64,000 bases of DNA from Oxalobacteraceae bacterium (GTDB lineage Bacteria > Pseudomonadota > Gammaproteobacteria > Burkholderiales > Burkholderiaceae_D): the NCBI GenBank assembly GCA_021298555.1, contig JAJTGE010000019.1:38367-102366 (forward strand), read 5' to 3'. Made by a program: the position numbers and the translations under genes. Below, piece by piece: positions 1-10,575 of this stretch. Position 1 is the stretch's first letter; every line of letters begins with the position of its first letter. Under the pieces are notes generated by a model. That model saw nothing but the letters and a program-made list of their open reading frames with translations. It was not told the origin of the DNA and searched no databases.

Positions 1-2
1 CT

Positions 3-281
3 AACAAAAAATTCTGGGATGGCCTGCCACCGGATATACGCAAGAAACTCGATGCCGCTTTGGTGGAGGCTACGCGCTTTAACAATACGAACTCGCAGCG
101 CGAGAGCGCAGACGCCATGGAATCTATACGTAAGACAGGGATGACCACGGTATACAAACCAACTAGCCAAGAAATGGATCAGTGGCGACAGGTTCTGCTA
201 CCTGTGCATAAGAAAATGCAAGACCGCATCGGCAAAGGTTTGCTCGATGCGGTCTACAAGGATCTAGGTCAGAGCCGTTAA
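3..281 (+). CDS. C-terminal part of TRAP-type dicarboxylate transporter substrate-binding protein (DctP-like), truncated by window edge
   Basis: Open frame from base 3 reads NKKFWDGLPPDIRKKLDAALVEAT...VYKDLGQSR*, typical of DctP/TRAP periplasmic protein C-termini. Confidence 0.75.
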   Translation, partial: NKKFWDGLPPDIRKKLDAALVEATRFNNTNSQRESADAMESIRKTGMTTVYKPTSQEMDQWRQVLLPVHKKMQDRIGKGLLDAVYKDLGQSR

Positions 282-785
282 ACGTCAGTCTCTGACGATA
301 TCAAATTGAAAATACGAGATCAATTTGATGAATGGTCGGAGCCTTGTTAAGAGGTATGATCTGACGAATGATCTGGTTGGGTCTGTTCAGCTTCTTTGAT
401 TCTGACTTCCAGTTCATGCTGATCAGCCGTAAACGATTGAATCAGATTCTGGTAAGCCACCCGAGTTTCCATTTCAGCGGCAACGTCCTCGCCAACGGGT
501 GTAGGCTTTTGTTCGCGTTTCATTTTTTTTGTCATAACCAACCTCAATTATCATTGAAATAATTTTCGAAAATCTGGTGATACAGCAGCATTAACTTTAC
601 CATGGCGTTAGCTGCCCTACCGGTATCGTGGCCATTTATCTTAACCCACCGAGCTTGGTTGGTATTGGCTGCCGACATTTAGATAATATCAGGCTTGAGC
701 AGAATGCAGAATCTGAAGAACAGTAAATCTTCAGCAATGAGTGCTAGTGGCGTTCTTTGATTATTTTTATAGGCTCACTTTATCT

Positions 786-1592
786 ATGGTTACCGATACA
801 CTGGAACTATTCAAACAGCAGCAGCGCGACATGTGGTCGTCCTTTGCACCCTCTGCCATCTTCACTACGCCGGTTGCAGCGAATTTGGTTGGCTTTGCGG
901 GTATAAGTTCTGGGCAGCGTGTTTTAGATGTGGGAACGGGAACGGGCGTGGTGGCAATTACCGCTGCCCGTTTGGGTGCACATGTATGCGCGCTGGATTT
1001 GACGCCAGAATTATTGGAACAGGCAAAGGAAGATGCGGCCATCGCGGGCCAGCAGAACATAGAGTGGATAGAGGGGGACGCAGAAAATTTACCCTATCCA
1101 GAAAATAGCTTTGATATCGTCGTCAGTCAGTTTGGCCATATGTTTGCGCCACGTGCTGATAGGGTAGTCCAGGAAATTTATCGTGTGCTCAAGCCAGAAG
1201 GTCTGTTTGCATTCGCCAGTTGGCCTCCGGAACATCTGATGGGCAGGGTGTTTGCCTTAGTTGACAGCTATGCTGATAGTGCTACGTTTATTACCTCGTC
1301 GCCAGAGCTATGGGGCGATCCGCATGTGATCATAAAACGCATGGAAAACATATTTGAGATGCCCTTTTTTGAGCGAGGAGTGATGCTGACACCGGCACTC
1401 AGCAAGTCGCACAGACGGTTAGCCTTTGAGCGGTCGTTTGGCCCCTTAAGGCAAGTGATGCAATCACTGGCAAGTGATCCTGAAAAACTCACACGATTGC
1501 GCGAGGTGATGGAAAATCTGATAGAGCCTTACTGTATAAATAATCAATGTCATCAAAGCTATTTGATGTCGAGAGCTCGTGTTCTCAAATAA
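786..1592 (+). CDS. SAM-dependent class I methyltransferase
   Basis: VLDVGTGTGVVAITAARLGA SAM-binding motif; ORF 741..1592 with better ATG at 786 (MVTDTLELFKQQQ). Confidence 0.8.
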   Translation: MVTDTLELFKQQQRDMWSSFAPSAIFTTPVAANLVGFAGISSGQRVLDVGTGTGVVAITAARLGAHVCALDLTPELLEQAKEDAAIAGQQNIEWIEGDAENLPYPENSFDIVVSQFGHMFAPRADRVVQEIYRVLKPEGLFAFASWPPEHLMGRVFALVDSYADSATFITSSPELWGDPHVIIKRMENIFEMPFFERGVMLTPALSKSHRRLAFERSFGPLRQVMQSLASDPEKLTRLREVMENLIEPYCINNQCHQSYLMSRARVLK

Positions 1593-1628
1593 CCGCCACC
1601 ATCAATGTATTTCTGCGGGAGGGGAAGT

Positions 1629-1862
1629 ATGCAAAATGAACCAATACGCACAGTAGATCGAATGTCTAGCGATAACATTGGCGATGTTGATCACACATCA
1701 TCATCCTTGAATCAGATAGAAAATCCGGAGAAAGCTTTGCTTGAATTATTTCGAGAATCCACCGAATCGCGCCAGGCCTTTATCATTCAGATCTATTTTT
1801 ACGGCGGCATTACGGTAGTTGCGCTTTGTGCTGCCATATTCTTGATGATGTATTTGACCTAA
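1629..1862 (+). CDS. small hypothetical membrane protein (one C-terminal TM)
   Basis: ORF 1605..1862; internal ATG 1629; C-terminal IQIYFYGGITVVALCAAIFLMMYLT hydrophobic segment. Confidence 0.45.
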   Translation: MQNEPIRTVDRMSSDNIGDVDHTSSSLNQIENPEKALLELFRESTESRQAFIIQIYFYGGITVVALCAAIFLMMYLT

Positions 1863-1924
1863 TTTGTGTTCTACAGTTTGTTCACATTGCCGAGTTAAGT
1901 GATCCGTAATGTGTTTATCGACTT

Positions 1925-2362
1925 TTATGGACAGGCACTGTCCATGACCGCTTCATTGATTTTGCCAGATTTTATTTTTACCCAATCGCCTACGGTTTTG
2001 AACTCGCGAATCACTGCTCCACGGCCATCCTTCTCTGCATAACTAACCATGGATAGCGTGCGCATACGCTCAGCAATACAATCGTATTCATCTTCCGCAA
2101 TGACTGAGGCGACACCATCATCTGTCTTGTGCCGCATATTAAGTAACACTCGTACTGTCATGCGATCACGTTTGTTAACGATGGTTTCCGAGTCGATGTA
2201 CATAACAAAAGGATCGGGTGCCTGATTAGCGTCGGGCTCGACTAACAACCAGTCTGCACGAGTCTCTGTCGTGCAGAACAAACCCAACGCAACGAAGACT
2301 GCTCGTAGTTTGACAGGAGCGGTGTGTATAAGAGCGAACTGTAGGGAGAGCAGCAGTGGCAA
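1925..2362 (-). CDS. secreted surface-adhesin E-like small protein
   Basis: Signal-like N-terminus, ADWLLVEP...MYIDSETIV...YDCIAERMR...SACP pattern shared with three other ORFs in this window. Confidence 0.6.
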   Translation of the reverse strand: MPLLLSLQFALIHTAPVKLRAVFVALGLFCTTETRADWLLVEPDANQAPDPFVMYIDSETIVNKRDRMTVRVLLNMRHKTDDGVASVIAEDEYDCIAERMRTLSMVSYAEKDGRGAVIREFKTVGDWVKIKSGKINEAVMDSACP

Positions 2363-2441
2363 GTCGTCACCTCTAAGCTTTTTTAAAGAGTACGCTTTTT
2401 TTACTTACAAATGGTGCAATCCTGTTGCCAGCTGGACTACA

Positions 2442-2771
2442 TCACGGCTTGCTAGTCGAGCCAGGAGGCTGCGTCGCATCGCTATCGACACACTCTACCT
2501 GACTAGTGCATGTCCAGAAACCGCATTCCGTTGCCACGTGTTTGGCTAGTTTATTTTGAGCCGAGCAGTAGTGGCGCGCTTTTTCCCATCCTGCACCAGA
2601 AAAATTAAAAGCACTGTAGGAATAAGAGAAAGTCTTTGTACCTGATCCAGCTTGTAAACCCGCGCAGGCGCTCAACAGCAAAAGGGCCGCTGAGGCTAGC
2701 AAACGAGTTAACAATGAGTTGAGGAATGAGAGTAGGTGAGTAATTGTCATCACCATTGAAAAATGCCTCAT
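2442..2771 (-). CDS. putative lipoprotein
   Basis: Lipobox-like LLLLSAC after hydrophobic N-terminus, cysteine-rich mature part. Confidence 0.5.
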   Translation of the reverse strand: MRHFSMVMTITHLLSFLNSLLTRLLASAALLLLSACAGLQAGSGTKTFSYSYSAFNFSGAGWEKARHYCSAQNKLAKHVATECGFWTCTSQVECVDSDATQPPGSTSKP

Positions 2772-2827
2772 GGTTGACCAGATTCGGCCCAGTCTGGCAC
2801 CACACAGGCCCAGCTGTAGATCAGTGA

Positions 2828-3193
2828 TTACATCAACGAAGTGTACTGGCCATATATTTGATGCTGTCGTAGCTTGATAACATCAAGCACGATTTCACCT
2901 AAAGAAAGGTCATCTGGGCAGTCGTTCATGCACTGACCCAAGGCGTTTCTAAAGTCTTGCATAAACTGTAATTTGTCTTTGGTTTTCAGATACATCTCAT
3001 AAATACAATGCTCTGTAGGCTCATCCAGGCCATGAAAATTCATGTCATCACCATAGATAGTCTGAAGTATCAGCTCGATTAGTTCGAGCTTGGACTGATC
3101 CATGAAACGAAAATGAACCAAACCCCCAATCAGAGATTTGAGGCGATCAAAGTCATCTTCGGTTTCCGTCCAGCGCTGGGTACTGTTTCCCAT
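2828..3193 (-). CDS. hypothetical protein
   Basis: 121-aa ORF with purine-rich stretch upstream; no family recognised. Confidence 0.5.
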   Translation of the reverse strand: MGNSTQRWTETEDDFDRLKSLIGGLVHFRFMDQSKLELIELILQTIYGDDMNFHGLDEPTEHCIYEMYLKTKDKLQFMQDFRNALGQCMNDCPDDLSLGEIVLDVIKLRQHQIYGQYTSLM

Positions 3194-3458
3194 GGTGCTC
3201 CTCCATTGGTGAGGAGTTGAATAAGAATTAATCTTTCCAGGATATGTTTCCCCGGAATTCAGACCATAGACCCTTTATACCAGAAAGGACAGCAATTTAT
3301 ACTTTCCAGACAAAAAATGACTACTGAGTTTCATCAATGAATTTGTTGGGGCGCACAAAATTTACTTGACATGTTGTTTCCTGCACCTAAAATAGCCCTG
3401 TTGCGTCGCAACATATCTGCATCGCCCACCAATAATTACGTAAGCAAGGAGAATTGCC

Positions 3459-4028
3459 GTGATTCCAGCAGTCAATCAGTTTTCTCAAGCAACCAAAACA
3501 TCGATGGAAGTCCAACTTCACGCCATGACAGACTTGGCTGAAAAAACACTCCAAGGTGTGTCTGAACTCATAGAACTAAACATGGCAACAGCCAAAGCCT
3601 CTTTTGAAGAGACTTCAGCGGTTGTACACCAGATTCTTGGTGCAGCCGATGCTCAAGAAGCTATACATCTGGTCCAAGCACAAGCCCAGCCCAGTGCAGA
3701 AAAAGCCGCATCGTATGGTCGCCATTTGGCCGCTATTGCTACCCGCACTCAGGGTGAAATCGCCAAGACCACCCAAGAGCGTGTCGCCGAGACAGCACGT
3801 CACGTGAATGGTTTGATCGATGATCTGACTAAGACAGCACCTGCAGGATCGGAAGCCATAGTTAGCGCCATGAAAGCCGGCGTAGCGAACTCCAACGCGG
3901 CTTACGAGCAGTTCGTCAAAGTTAGTCAAACTGCATTTGATAACTTCCAAGAGCAGCTGCATCAAGCAGGTAACCAGTTTACAGCTGGTACTACCAAGCC
4001 TGCAAAAGCTAAGAAATCTGCTGCCTGA
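3459..4028 (+). CDS. phaP: phasin family protein
   Basis: Phasin-like helical protein, QFSQATKTSMEVQLHAMTDLAEKTLQGVSELIELNMATAKASFEE; KPAKAKKSAA tail. Confidence 0.85.
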   Translation: MIPAVNQFSQATKTSMEVQLHAMTDLAEKTLQGVSELIELNMATAKASFEETSAVVHQILGAADAQEAIHLVQAQAQPSAEKAASYGRHLAAIATRTQGEIAKTTQERVAETARHVNGLIDDLTKTAPAGSEAIVSAMKAGVANSNAAYEQFVKVSQTAFDNFQEQLHQAGNQFTAGTTKPAKAKKSAA

Positions 4029-4050
4029 TATTTTTCAGCGCAACATCGGT

Positions 4051-4077
4051 GGGCTGCTTAGGCAGCCCATTTTTTTT
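4051..4077 (+). terminator. Rho-independent terminator after phasin gene
   Basis: gggctgc-ttag-gcagccc hairpin followed by attttttttg. Confidence 0.85.
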
Positions 4078-4302
4078 GAGTTCAGGTTCCGCACCGCATC
4101 ATTGCTATGTGTGTAAAAAAATGAAACGCTTTCAGTTTGCGTAATAATGTTCATTCAAAGGTGAACATATATCAGTTGCACTCAGTAAGTTATCCCGGCA
4201 ACATATTTTTTTATTTATTCACACGACGAGCAGTTACATCACGCTTTTTTACGTTGCTAAGGGCTAGTCGATCCTAAAAATACGTTTCATACAGGAGATC
4301 TT

Positions 4303-5151
4303 ATGTCTGCTCATGATCAACCACTGCATCTGGACGCTAAGTCGCTACACAATCAGCGTGTATCTATTTATGAGCCAGAGCAGGCAGATAGAATTTTCCC
4401 CCGTATTCCCTTATTCAAATCACACGAAGAACACCGGGCTTATTTGAAGCAGCGCTTAGTCGCCGCTTGTCGAGCGTTTGCTTTGAATAATCTTGATTAT
4501 GGATTTGCGGGTCATTTGACCGTACGCGATCCTGAGCATCCGCATCTGTATTGGACTAACCCTATGTGCGTGCATTTTTCGCGCGTCAAGGTATCGAATT
4601 TATTACTGGCTGATCATGCAGGGAATGTGGTCGAGGGTGACTACGCTATTAATCGGGCTGGATATGTACTTCATGCAGCAGTGCATGAAGAGCATCCGGA
4701 TATAGTCGCTATGTGCCATGCACACACTGAATACGGTACTGCATTCGCATCATTGGGCAGGGCACTAGATCCTATCAGCCAAGATGCCTGTGCATTTTAT
4801 GAGGACCATGTAGTGATTCGTGAAGAAGCAGGACAGGTTGCTGTTGAAACGAGTGCTGGTAATAGCATAGCCCCACTATTTGCAGGTGTCAGAGCGGCTA
4901 TACATCAAAATCATGGATTACTAACTGTTAGCCGCCATAGCATAGAAGCGGCCGCATTTTGGTTCATAGCGCTGGAACGTTGTTGCAAGCAGCAGCTCAT
5001 GATAGAGGCGGGGGGTCATCAGCCGGTTCATGTGCCGCATGACCGTGCGATTTACAGTCGTGAACATGTAGGTAGTGAATACATAGGCTGGTTGCACTTC
5101 CAACCTATCTGGGATCAGTTGATTGCAACGCAGCCGGATATGTTTGACTAG
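4303..5151 (+). CDS. class II aldolase/adducin family protein
   Basis: HAAVHEEHPDIVAMCHAHTEYGTAFASLGR and IHQNHGLLTV motifs. Confidence 0.8.
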   Translation: MSAHDQPLHLDAKSLHNQRVSIYEPEQADRIFPRIPLFKSHEEHRAYLKQRLVAACRAFALNNLDYGFAGHLTVRDPEHPHLYWTNPMCVHFSRVKVSNLLLADHAGNVVEGDYAINRAGYVLHAAVHEEHPDIVAMCHAHTEYGTAFASLGRALDPISQDACAFYEDHVVIREEAGQVAVETSAGNSIAPLFAGVRAAIHQNHGLLTVSRHSIEAAAFWFIALERCCKQQLMIEAGGHQPVHVPHDRAIYSREHVGSEYIGWLHFQPIWDQLIATQPDMFD

Positions 5152-5175
5152 TCGCAATCATTCCCTGCGCAAGTT

Positions 5176-5556
5176 TTACTGAATACGTACAGCGTTTAAT
5201 AGATTCTTTAATTCACCTGAATCAGCCAGCGCTTTTAAATCCTCAAGGCCGCCTATCAGTACGCCATCGATAAAAATCATGGGAAATGTCGGCCAGCCAG
5301 TCCACATTTTCAATGCGTTTCGGCGTCGCCATTGCGAAAAATAATTTCCATATTCCAGGTAGCGATAAGCCACACCTTGCTTATCTAGTAGCTTACGTGC
5401 GTTGGAGACCATAGGATTAGTCGCCATTCCAATCACGACCACCCTATTTTCTGTAATACATGCTTGAGCTTCTTCGATAATGTCTCGGTGGCTGGCGGCG
5501 ATGGCGTTACGTATAGCAGGGTGGATCAAGATTTCATCCAAGACGGGGCGCGGCAT
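5176..5556 (-). CDS. glutaredoxin-like protein lacking the active-site cysteines
   Basis: GWPTFPMIFIDGVLIGGLEDL glutaredoxin fold signature; active-site position reads MATNPMV. Confidence 0.7.
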   Translation of the reverse strand: MPRPVLDEILIHPAIRNAIAASHRDIIEEAQACITENRVVVIGMATNPMVSNARKLLDKQGVAYRYLEYGNYFSQWRRRNALKMWTGWPTFPMIFIDGVLIGGLEDLKALADSGELKNLLNAVRIQ

Positions 5557-5815
5557 GTGGTCTCCTAAGTGTTTTGGTGATGAATCAGAGCGTGAACTTC
5601 ATATGAAAAATCTGCTTAAAAGCGATTTATGAGAGATGCAGATTTAGGGTAAATATTAAAAATCATAAATACTTTAGTAAAAATTTAATTTAGCTATATT
5701 CATTTTTCATGGAGTCGTCATACAACTAAGCTAAATTAATTTTTCAAAATAGTTCGATAACTAGGCACTAGCTGTAAAGCAGTATCTGGTGCAACAAGTT
5801 TCAGGATGCGTAGAT

Positions 5816-6628
5816 ATGACTACTTTCAAATTAGCGCAATTTTCAGACACGCATGTGGTCAGGAAAAACTCGGTTCTAGGCAATGGTGTAGACAGTAATC
5901 ACGCATTACGAGCAGCAGTGTATAACATCATTAGGTCTGATGATATTCAGAGCTTACTGATTTCAGGCGATTTAGTTGAACGCGGCGAAATCTATGAGTA
6001 TTTCGAGCTAAGAAATATTCTTGATCCACTCTTGGGTCTCAAACCGGTGTATCTCATGTTAGGTAATCACGATGTACGAGATAATTTTCTTGGTGTATTT
6101 AGAGACTATCCATTTATTGATCAGGCGAATAAACAATGGGGTGTGCAATATTCTGTCAATTTGACAGCCACGCACGCTCTGGTAGTTTTAGATACGCTCA
6201 AAGAAGGTCGTGATGCGGGTTATCTAAATAGCGATAGCTTAATTTGGCTGGACCGTACATTAGAACGTCATCGTGACAAAAATGTACTGCTAGCCATGCA
6301 TCACCCCATGATAGATGTGGGAAGTTCCATGCTAAATCAAATGAATTTAGTAAATCATTCTGACTTAAGCGCTATTTTGCATAAACATAGCAACGTCATG
6401 CGTATTCTTTGTGGCCATGTTCATCGCGAGGTGACGGGTACGTTTGGATCGATTCCAGTTCAAGTATGCCCGAGTACGGCCTTTGCCTATCCCGCTAATT
6501 TGAATGAAAATAATGTTGGTGACTTGTGTCGTGATGATCCAGGCTATGTAGTTCATGAAATCACAAACGATACTCTTTCCAGCACACTTCATAGTTTGCA
6601 CTTGCATGTTTGTCAGGTGGCGGTTTAA
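5816..6628 (+). CDS. calcineurin-like metallophosphoesterase (CpdA-like)
   Basis: QFSDTHVV, ISGDLVERG, LGNHDVR, LLAMHHP, LCGHVHRE motifs; ATG at 5816. Confidence 0.85.
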   Translation: MTTFKLAQFSDTHVVRKNSVLGNGVDSNHALRAAVYNIIRSDDIQSLLISGDLVERGEIYEYFELRNILDPLLGLKPVYLMLGNHDVRDNFLGVFRDYPFIDQANKQWGVQYSVNLTATHALVVLDTLKEGRDAGYLNSDSLIWLDRTLERHRDKNVLLAMHHPMIDVGSSMLNQMNLVNHSDLSAILHKHSNVMRILCGHVHREVTGTFGSIPVQVCPSTAFAYPANLNENNVGDLCRDDPGYVVHEITNDTLSSTLHSLHLHVCQVAV

Positions 6629-6895
6629 TTTTTTTGTGCTGGTGATAAAACTGCGCAAGCATTACATAGCGATCGTGGAGTGCAGGGATACCATGTCTCA
6701 GGCAGAGGCATCCAGCGGGATGTGGATGTTGTTCAACGAGTAAGCGCACGACAACCGTGACTAGCAAAAACGGCAATAAGATGTTCCCATCCAAGCGGCC
6801 GTGGATGATCAGCCACTAAACGAGTACGAGCTAGCGCCCACATAGTAGGATCGATGCTGAGTTACTTGCTATCTTTTAGCTTGATGTGACACCTA

Positions 6896-6926
6896 AACCC
6901 CGCGCTCTGCACAGCGCGGGGTTTTT
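6896..6926. terminator. Rho-independent terminator-like hairpin
   Basis: aaaccccgcgctctgcacagcgcggggttttt. Confidence 0.8.
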
Positions 6927-7000
6927 GCATTTATGCTGTCGGTGTTTCCATAATTAAGGCACAGAGTGCTTTGCTCACTCACGAAAAGGATTAACTATCT

Positions 7001-7393
7001 ATGAATTTACGTCTGTTATTTACTTTGTTTTGTATCTTGTCCTCGAATGCTTTTGCTGGCGGCTTGGTTTTGGTCCGCTATGCCGAAACTGAACAGGCGA
7101 TTCATTATTTCGACAGCATACAAATGAGAAAAATGGGTGATACCGCTTTTGTGTGGGATATGCATGATCTCAAGACAGCCGCTAAAACGCCGGGTGGATT
7201 TACCTATTTCACCATAGGGTATGCCGTTGAATATCAATGCCGCGCACAAAAGCGTAGGACGCTCGCTATTAAATGGTTTGAAAAACATTTAGGCGAGGGC
7301 GCTTCAAAGAGCCAGGAAGGCGTCGTGAGTGACTGGATCGTCATTACGCCCGAATCGTTGGAAGGCCAACTCTTTAATCATGTTTGCGAATAG
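7001..7393 (+). CDS. secreted surface-adhesin E-like small protein
   Basis: Signal peptide MNLRLLFTLFCILSSNAFA; mid Cys, C-terminal Trp...Cys pattern. Confidence 0.55.
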   Translation: MNLRLLFTLFCILSSNAFAGGLVLVRYAETEQAIHYFDSIQMRKMGDTAFVWDMHDLKTAAKTPGGFTYFTIGYAVEYQCRAQKRRTLAIKWFEKHLGEGASKSQEGVVSDWIVITPESLEGQLFNHVCE

Positions 7394-7428
7394 ATCAGTT
7401 GAGATAGAAATCACTAGGTGAAATAGTG

Positions 7429-9731
7429 TTTCAATTTTAAGAACACTTAAAAAAACGCACGATCGGTCAGTTTCTTATAAAATCAACGACCCCAACAACA
7501 TTGTTCCCCGATCTCATCCGTTTGTAGCCACCACCCTCAAAGTAGAGGAAGTCTTTGGCTCACGCTATGTTGGTGTGATTGGCATCACGCCCAAAGAGGG
7601 CGATGTATTTAATCCCCAAGTCTTGGAAAAAGTTCAACGCATAACCGCCAAGCTACGAGAAACACCCCGCGTGGTGAAGGCCAATCTTTTATCCGTGTCA
7701 GCGCGTCGAGCAAAAGATATTCGAGGCACCGAGGAGGGCATGGAAGTCAAACAAATGATGACTGATGTTCCCAAGACGCCCGAACAGATGGCCGCCTTAA
7801 AAGATGCGCTGGAACGCAATACGGCTTACATGAATTCTGTCGTATCCAAGGATTTTAAAACTATCACTGTACTAGCTGAAGTTCGCGATGCCACGCCAGA
7901 AGAACTCAAGCAAGGCAAGGGCGGCTTTAGTTATGTGAATAATAAAATTTTGGACATTGTGAATGCCGAACGCGATGATTCTGTTGATATCGTGGTCACT
8001 GGCTATCCTGCATTCTTGGCGCTCTTAGAGCAGTTCTCAGGCCGAACGGGATTATTGCTCCTGATAGCTATAGGCATCATAGGTGTGATTCATTACGAAG
8101 CTTTCCGCACTATGCAGGGACTAATACTGCCGCTGGTTACTCCCATCATTGCGGTTATCTGGGGTAAAGGATTTATGGGTCTGGCGAACGTGCCGCTGGA
8201 TATTTTTAACATGTCCACCCCGATACTAATACTCGCGGTGGGGGCAGGGCATGCGGTGCAGATGCTCAAGCGATATTACGAAGAGTACAACCGACTTCGA
8301 CTTGATGACAGTCTCACGCCCAAAGAAGCCAATCGACTTGCCGTGATTGAATCAATCGTGAAGATAGGTCCGGTAATGTTGATAGCTGGTCTGGTAGCTT
8401 CGGCTGGCTTTTTCTCGCTCATGATTTTCGATATCGTGTCTATTCGTGTATTTGGTATTTTTTCTGGTGTTGGTATTTTGTCTGTACTCATTGTGGAAAT
8501 GACCTTTATTCCTGCGCTGCGTGCCATTCTGCCTGCCCCGGGCGAAAAAGAAGCACGTATGGAGCGTGAAGAGCGTATCTGGGATCGCATCACTGGTTTT
8601 TACGCCAACCTGATTTTAGGGCCGAGCAGAGATCGTATTTTTATGGTGGCCGGCGCTATTGTTGTGATTGCCTTAGTCGGCATGTCCCAACTCAAAATCG
8701 AGAGTGCACTTAAAAAATATTTTGATCCTAATCTGCCATTGATGGTGGCTGACCGTAAGCTCAATGAGCGTATGGCTGGCACGAACAATATTTATTTAAT
8801 GATCGAAGGCGATAAAGTCGATGCCATTAAAGATCCGGCAGTTTTACGCGCTATGGATGAATTGCAGCTATTTGTTTCGCAGCAGCCTAATATAGGTAAA
8901 GTGATTTCGATTGCTGAATTTATCAAGCGCATGAATCAATCGATGAATGCTGATAAACCTGAATTTTTCAGTATTCCTGATAAGCAAACGACTATTGCGG
9001 AATACCTGTTGCTCTACACCATGTCAGGTGAACCTGGTGATTTTGATCCCTACGTAGACTACGACTACCGTATGGCTAATATGGTGGTCTTTACGCATAG
9101 CGACAGTACAGCTGACATGAAAGACCTTTGGGTAAAAATTCAGCAATTTACTGAGGAAAAATTTCCAAAAAATATTAAAGTCAGCATAGGTGGTAGCGTT
9201 GCACAAAGCGCCGCTATTACCGATGTCATCGTAAAAGATAAAATTCTTAACGTAATACAGATCGCCAGCGTGGTTTTTATTGCTGCATCGCTGGTCTTCC
9301 GTTCTGCGTGGGCAGGTGTGTTGGTAGTCACACCCTTACTGCTTTCGGTATTGGTCAACATGGGCCTAATAGGATTATTAGGCCTGCGTTTGAATGTACC
9401 GGTAGCCCTGACATCGGCATTGGCTATAGGTATAGGTGCTGACTATGCAATCTATATGTTGTTCCGTCTGCGAGAAGAAATGGCCACGGGAACAACTGAA
9501 GATGAAGCCTTTCGTAAGGTACTGCGTACCGCAGGCAAGGCCTGTTTGTTTGTAGCCTCAGCTGTAGCAGGTGGTTATGCGGTTCAGGCCGGTTCGCGCG
9601 GCTACTATCCTCACACATGGAATGCACTATTAATTGGTACAGCTATGTTGGTCAGCGTGACGGCTGCTTTGACTGTTATGCCAGCGTTGGTACATAAATA
9701 CCGTCCAAAATTTATTTTCAAAGGAGAGTAA
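7429..9731 (+). CDS. RND/MMPL-family transporter, apparently missing start codon and first TM segment
   Basis: 718-aa ORF from GTG 7575, but homologous coding continues upstream in frame (KINDPNNIVPRSHPFVATTLKVEEVFGSRYVGVIG) with no ATG/GTG/TTG before 7575. Confidence 0.8.
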
Positions 9732-9732
9732 T

Positions 9733-10575
9733 GTGAGTTATTCATCTATCGAAGTTAAACCTAGTGCATCTGGTTTTAATCGCTTGCGCATTGCAGGCCT
9801 GAGAGCAGGTCTAATTGCGGCACTCACTCTTCCTGCGGCTGCTTGGGCACTGACTGCCGTTGAAATCATGGATAAGAATTTTGTGGTCGGTAAATATGCT
9901 GATTCCACATCGGATACCACCATGACATTAACGAACAAATCAGGCCAGCAGCGTGTGCGAAAAACTTTTGGTACATCTAAGCTTGATGCCAACGGAATAG
10001 ACAATAAACGCATGACACGTTTTCTTGAACCTACAGATGTCAAAGGAACGGTCTCTTTGTTAGTGGAGCATTCGGACAAAGATGACGATATCTGGATTTA
10101 CCTGCCTAGCGTGAAGAAAGTTCGCCGTCTGATTTCCAGCAATAAAAAAGACAGCTTTGTGGGTACAGATTTTTCTTATGGCGATGTGATCGGTCACAAG
10201 GTCAAAGAGTGGAATCACACGCTGGTCAAAGAAGAGGATATTGACGGCAAGACTTGCTACGTGATCGAATCCACACCCAAAGATGCCACTGTCAAAACCA
10301 ATACCGGCTATTCCAAGCGCGTGGGTTGGATACAGAAAGATAATTTTGTTACCGTCAAAGCGATTGCTTACGATGAGGCTGGAGAATTACTTAAAGAGGC
10401 TAAGTATTCTCACTGGAAGGAAGTCGATACCGTTAAACACAAATGGCAGGCTGGCATATTAGAGGCCAAAAATCTTCAGACAGGCCACAGCACCGTTATT
10501 ACTATTGACCAGTTCAAAGTCAATAATGGTGTAAAGGATGACTTCTTCACTACCCGCTACATGGAACAGCAATGA
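9733..10575 (+). CDS. outer membrane lipoprotein-sorting protein (LolA-like fold)
   Basis: Signal peptide; DIWIYLPSVKKVRRLISSNKKDSFVGTDFSYGDV typical of RND-associated LolA-like proteins. Confidence 0.8.
   Translation: MSYSSIEVKPSASGFNRLRIAGLRAGLIAALTLPAAAWALTAVEIMDKNFVVGKYADSTSDTTMTLTNKSGQQRVRKTFGTSKLDANGIDNKRMTRFLEPTDVKGTVSLLVEHSDKDDDIWIYLPSVKKVRRLISSNKKDSFVGTDFSYGDVIGHKVKEWNHTLVKEEDIDGKTCYVIESTPKDATVKTNTGYSKRVGWIQKDNFVTVKAIAYDEAGELLKEAKYSHWKEVDTVKHKWQAGILEAKNLQTGHSTVITIDQFKVNNGVKDDFFTTRYMEQQ

Noticed and set aside
6641-6700. Frame reading AGDKTAQALHSDRGVQGY resembling the HSDRGVQ motif of IS3-family OrfB
   Set aside because: Only about eight residues match, with no flanking transposase sequence, OrfA or inverted repeats; could be chance or 3' extension of the metallophosphoesterase frame.
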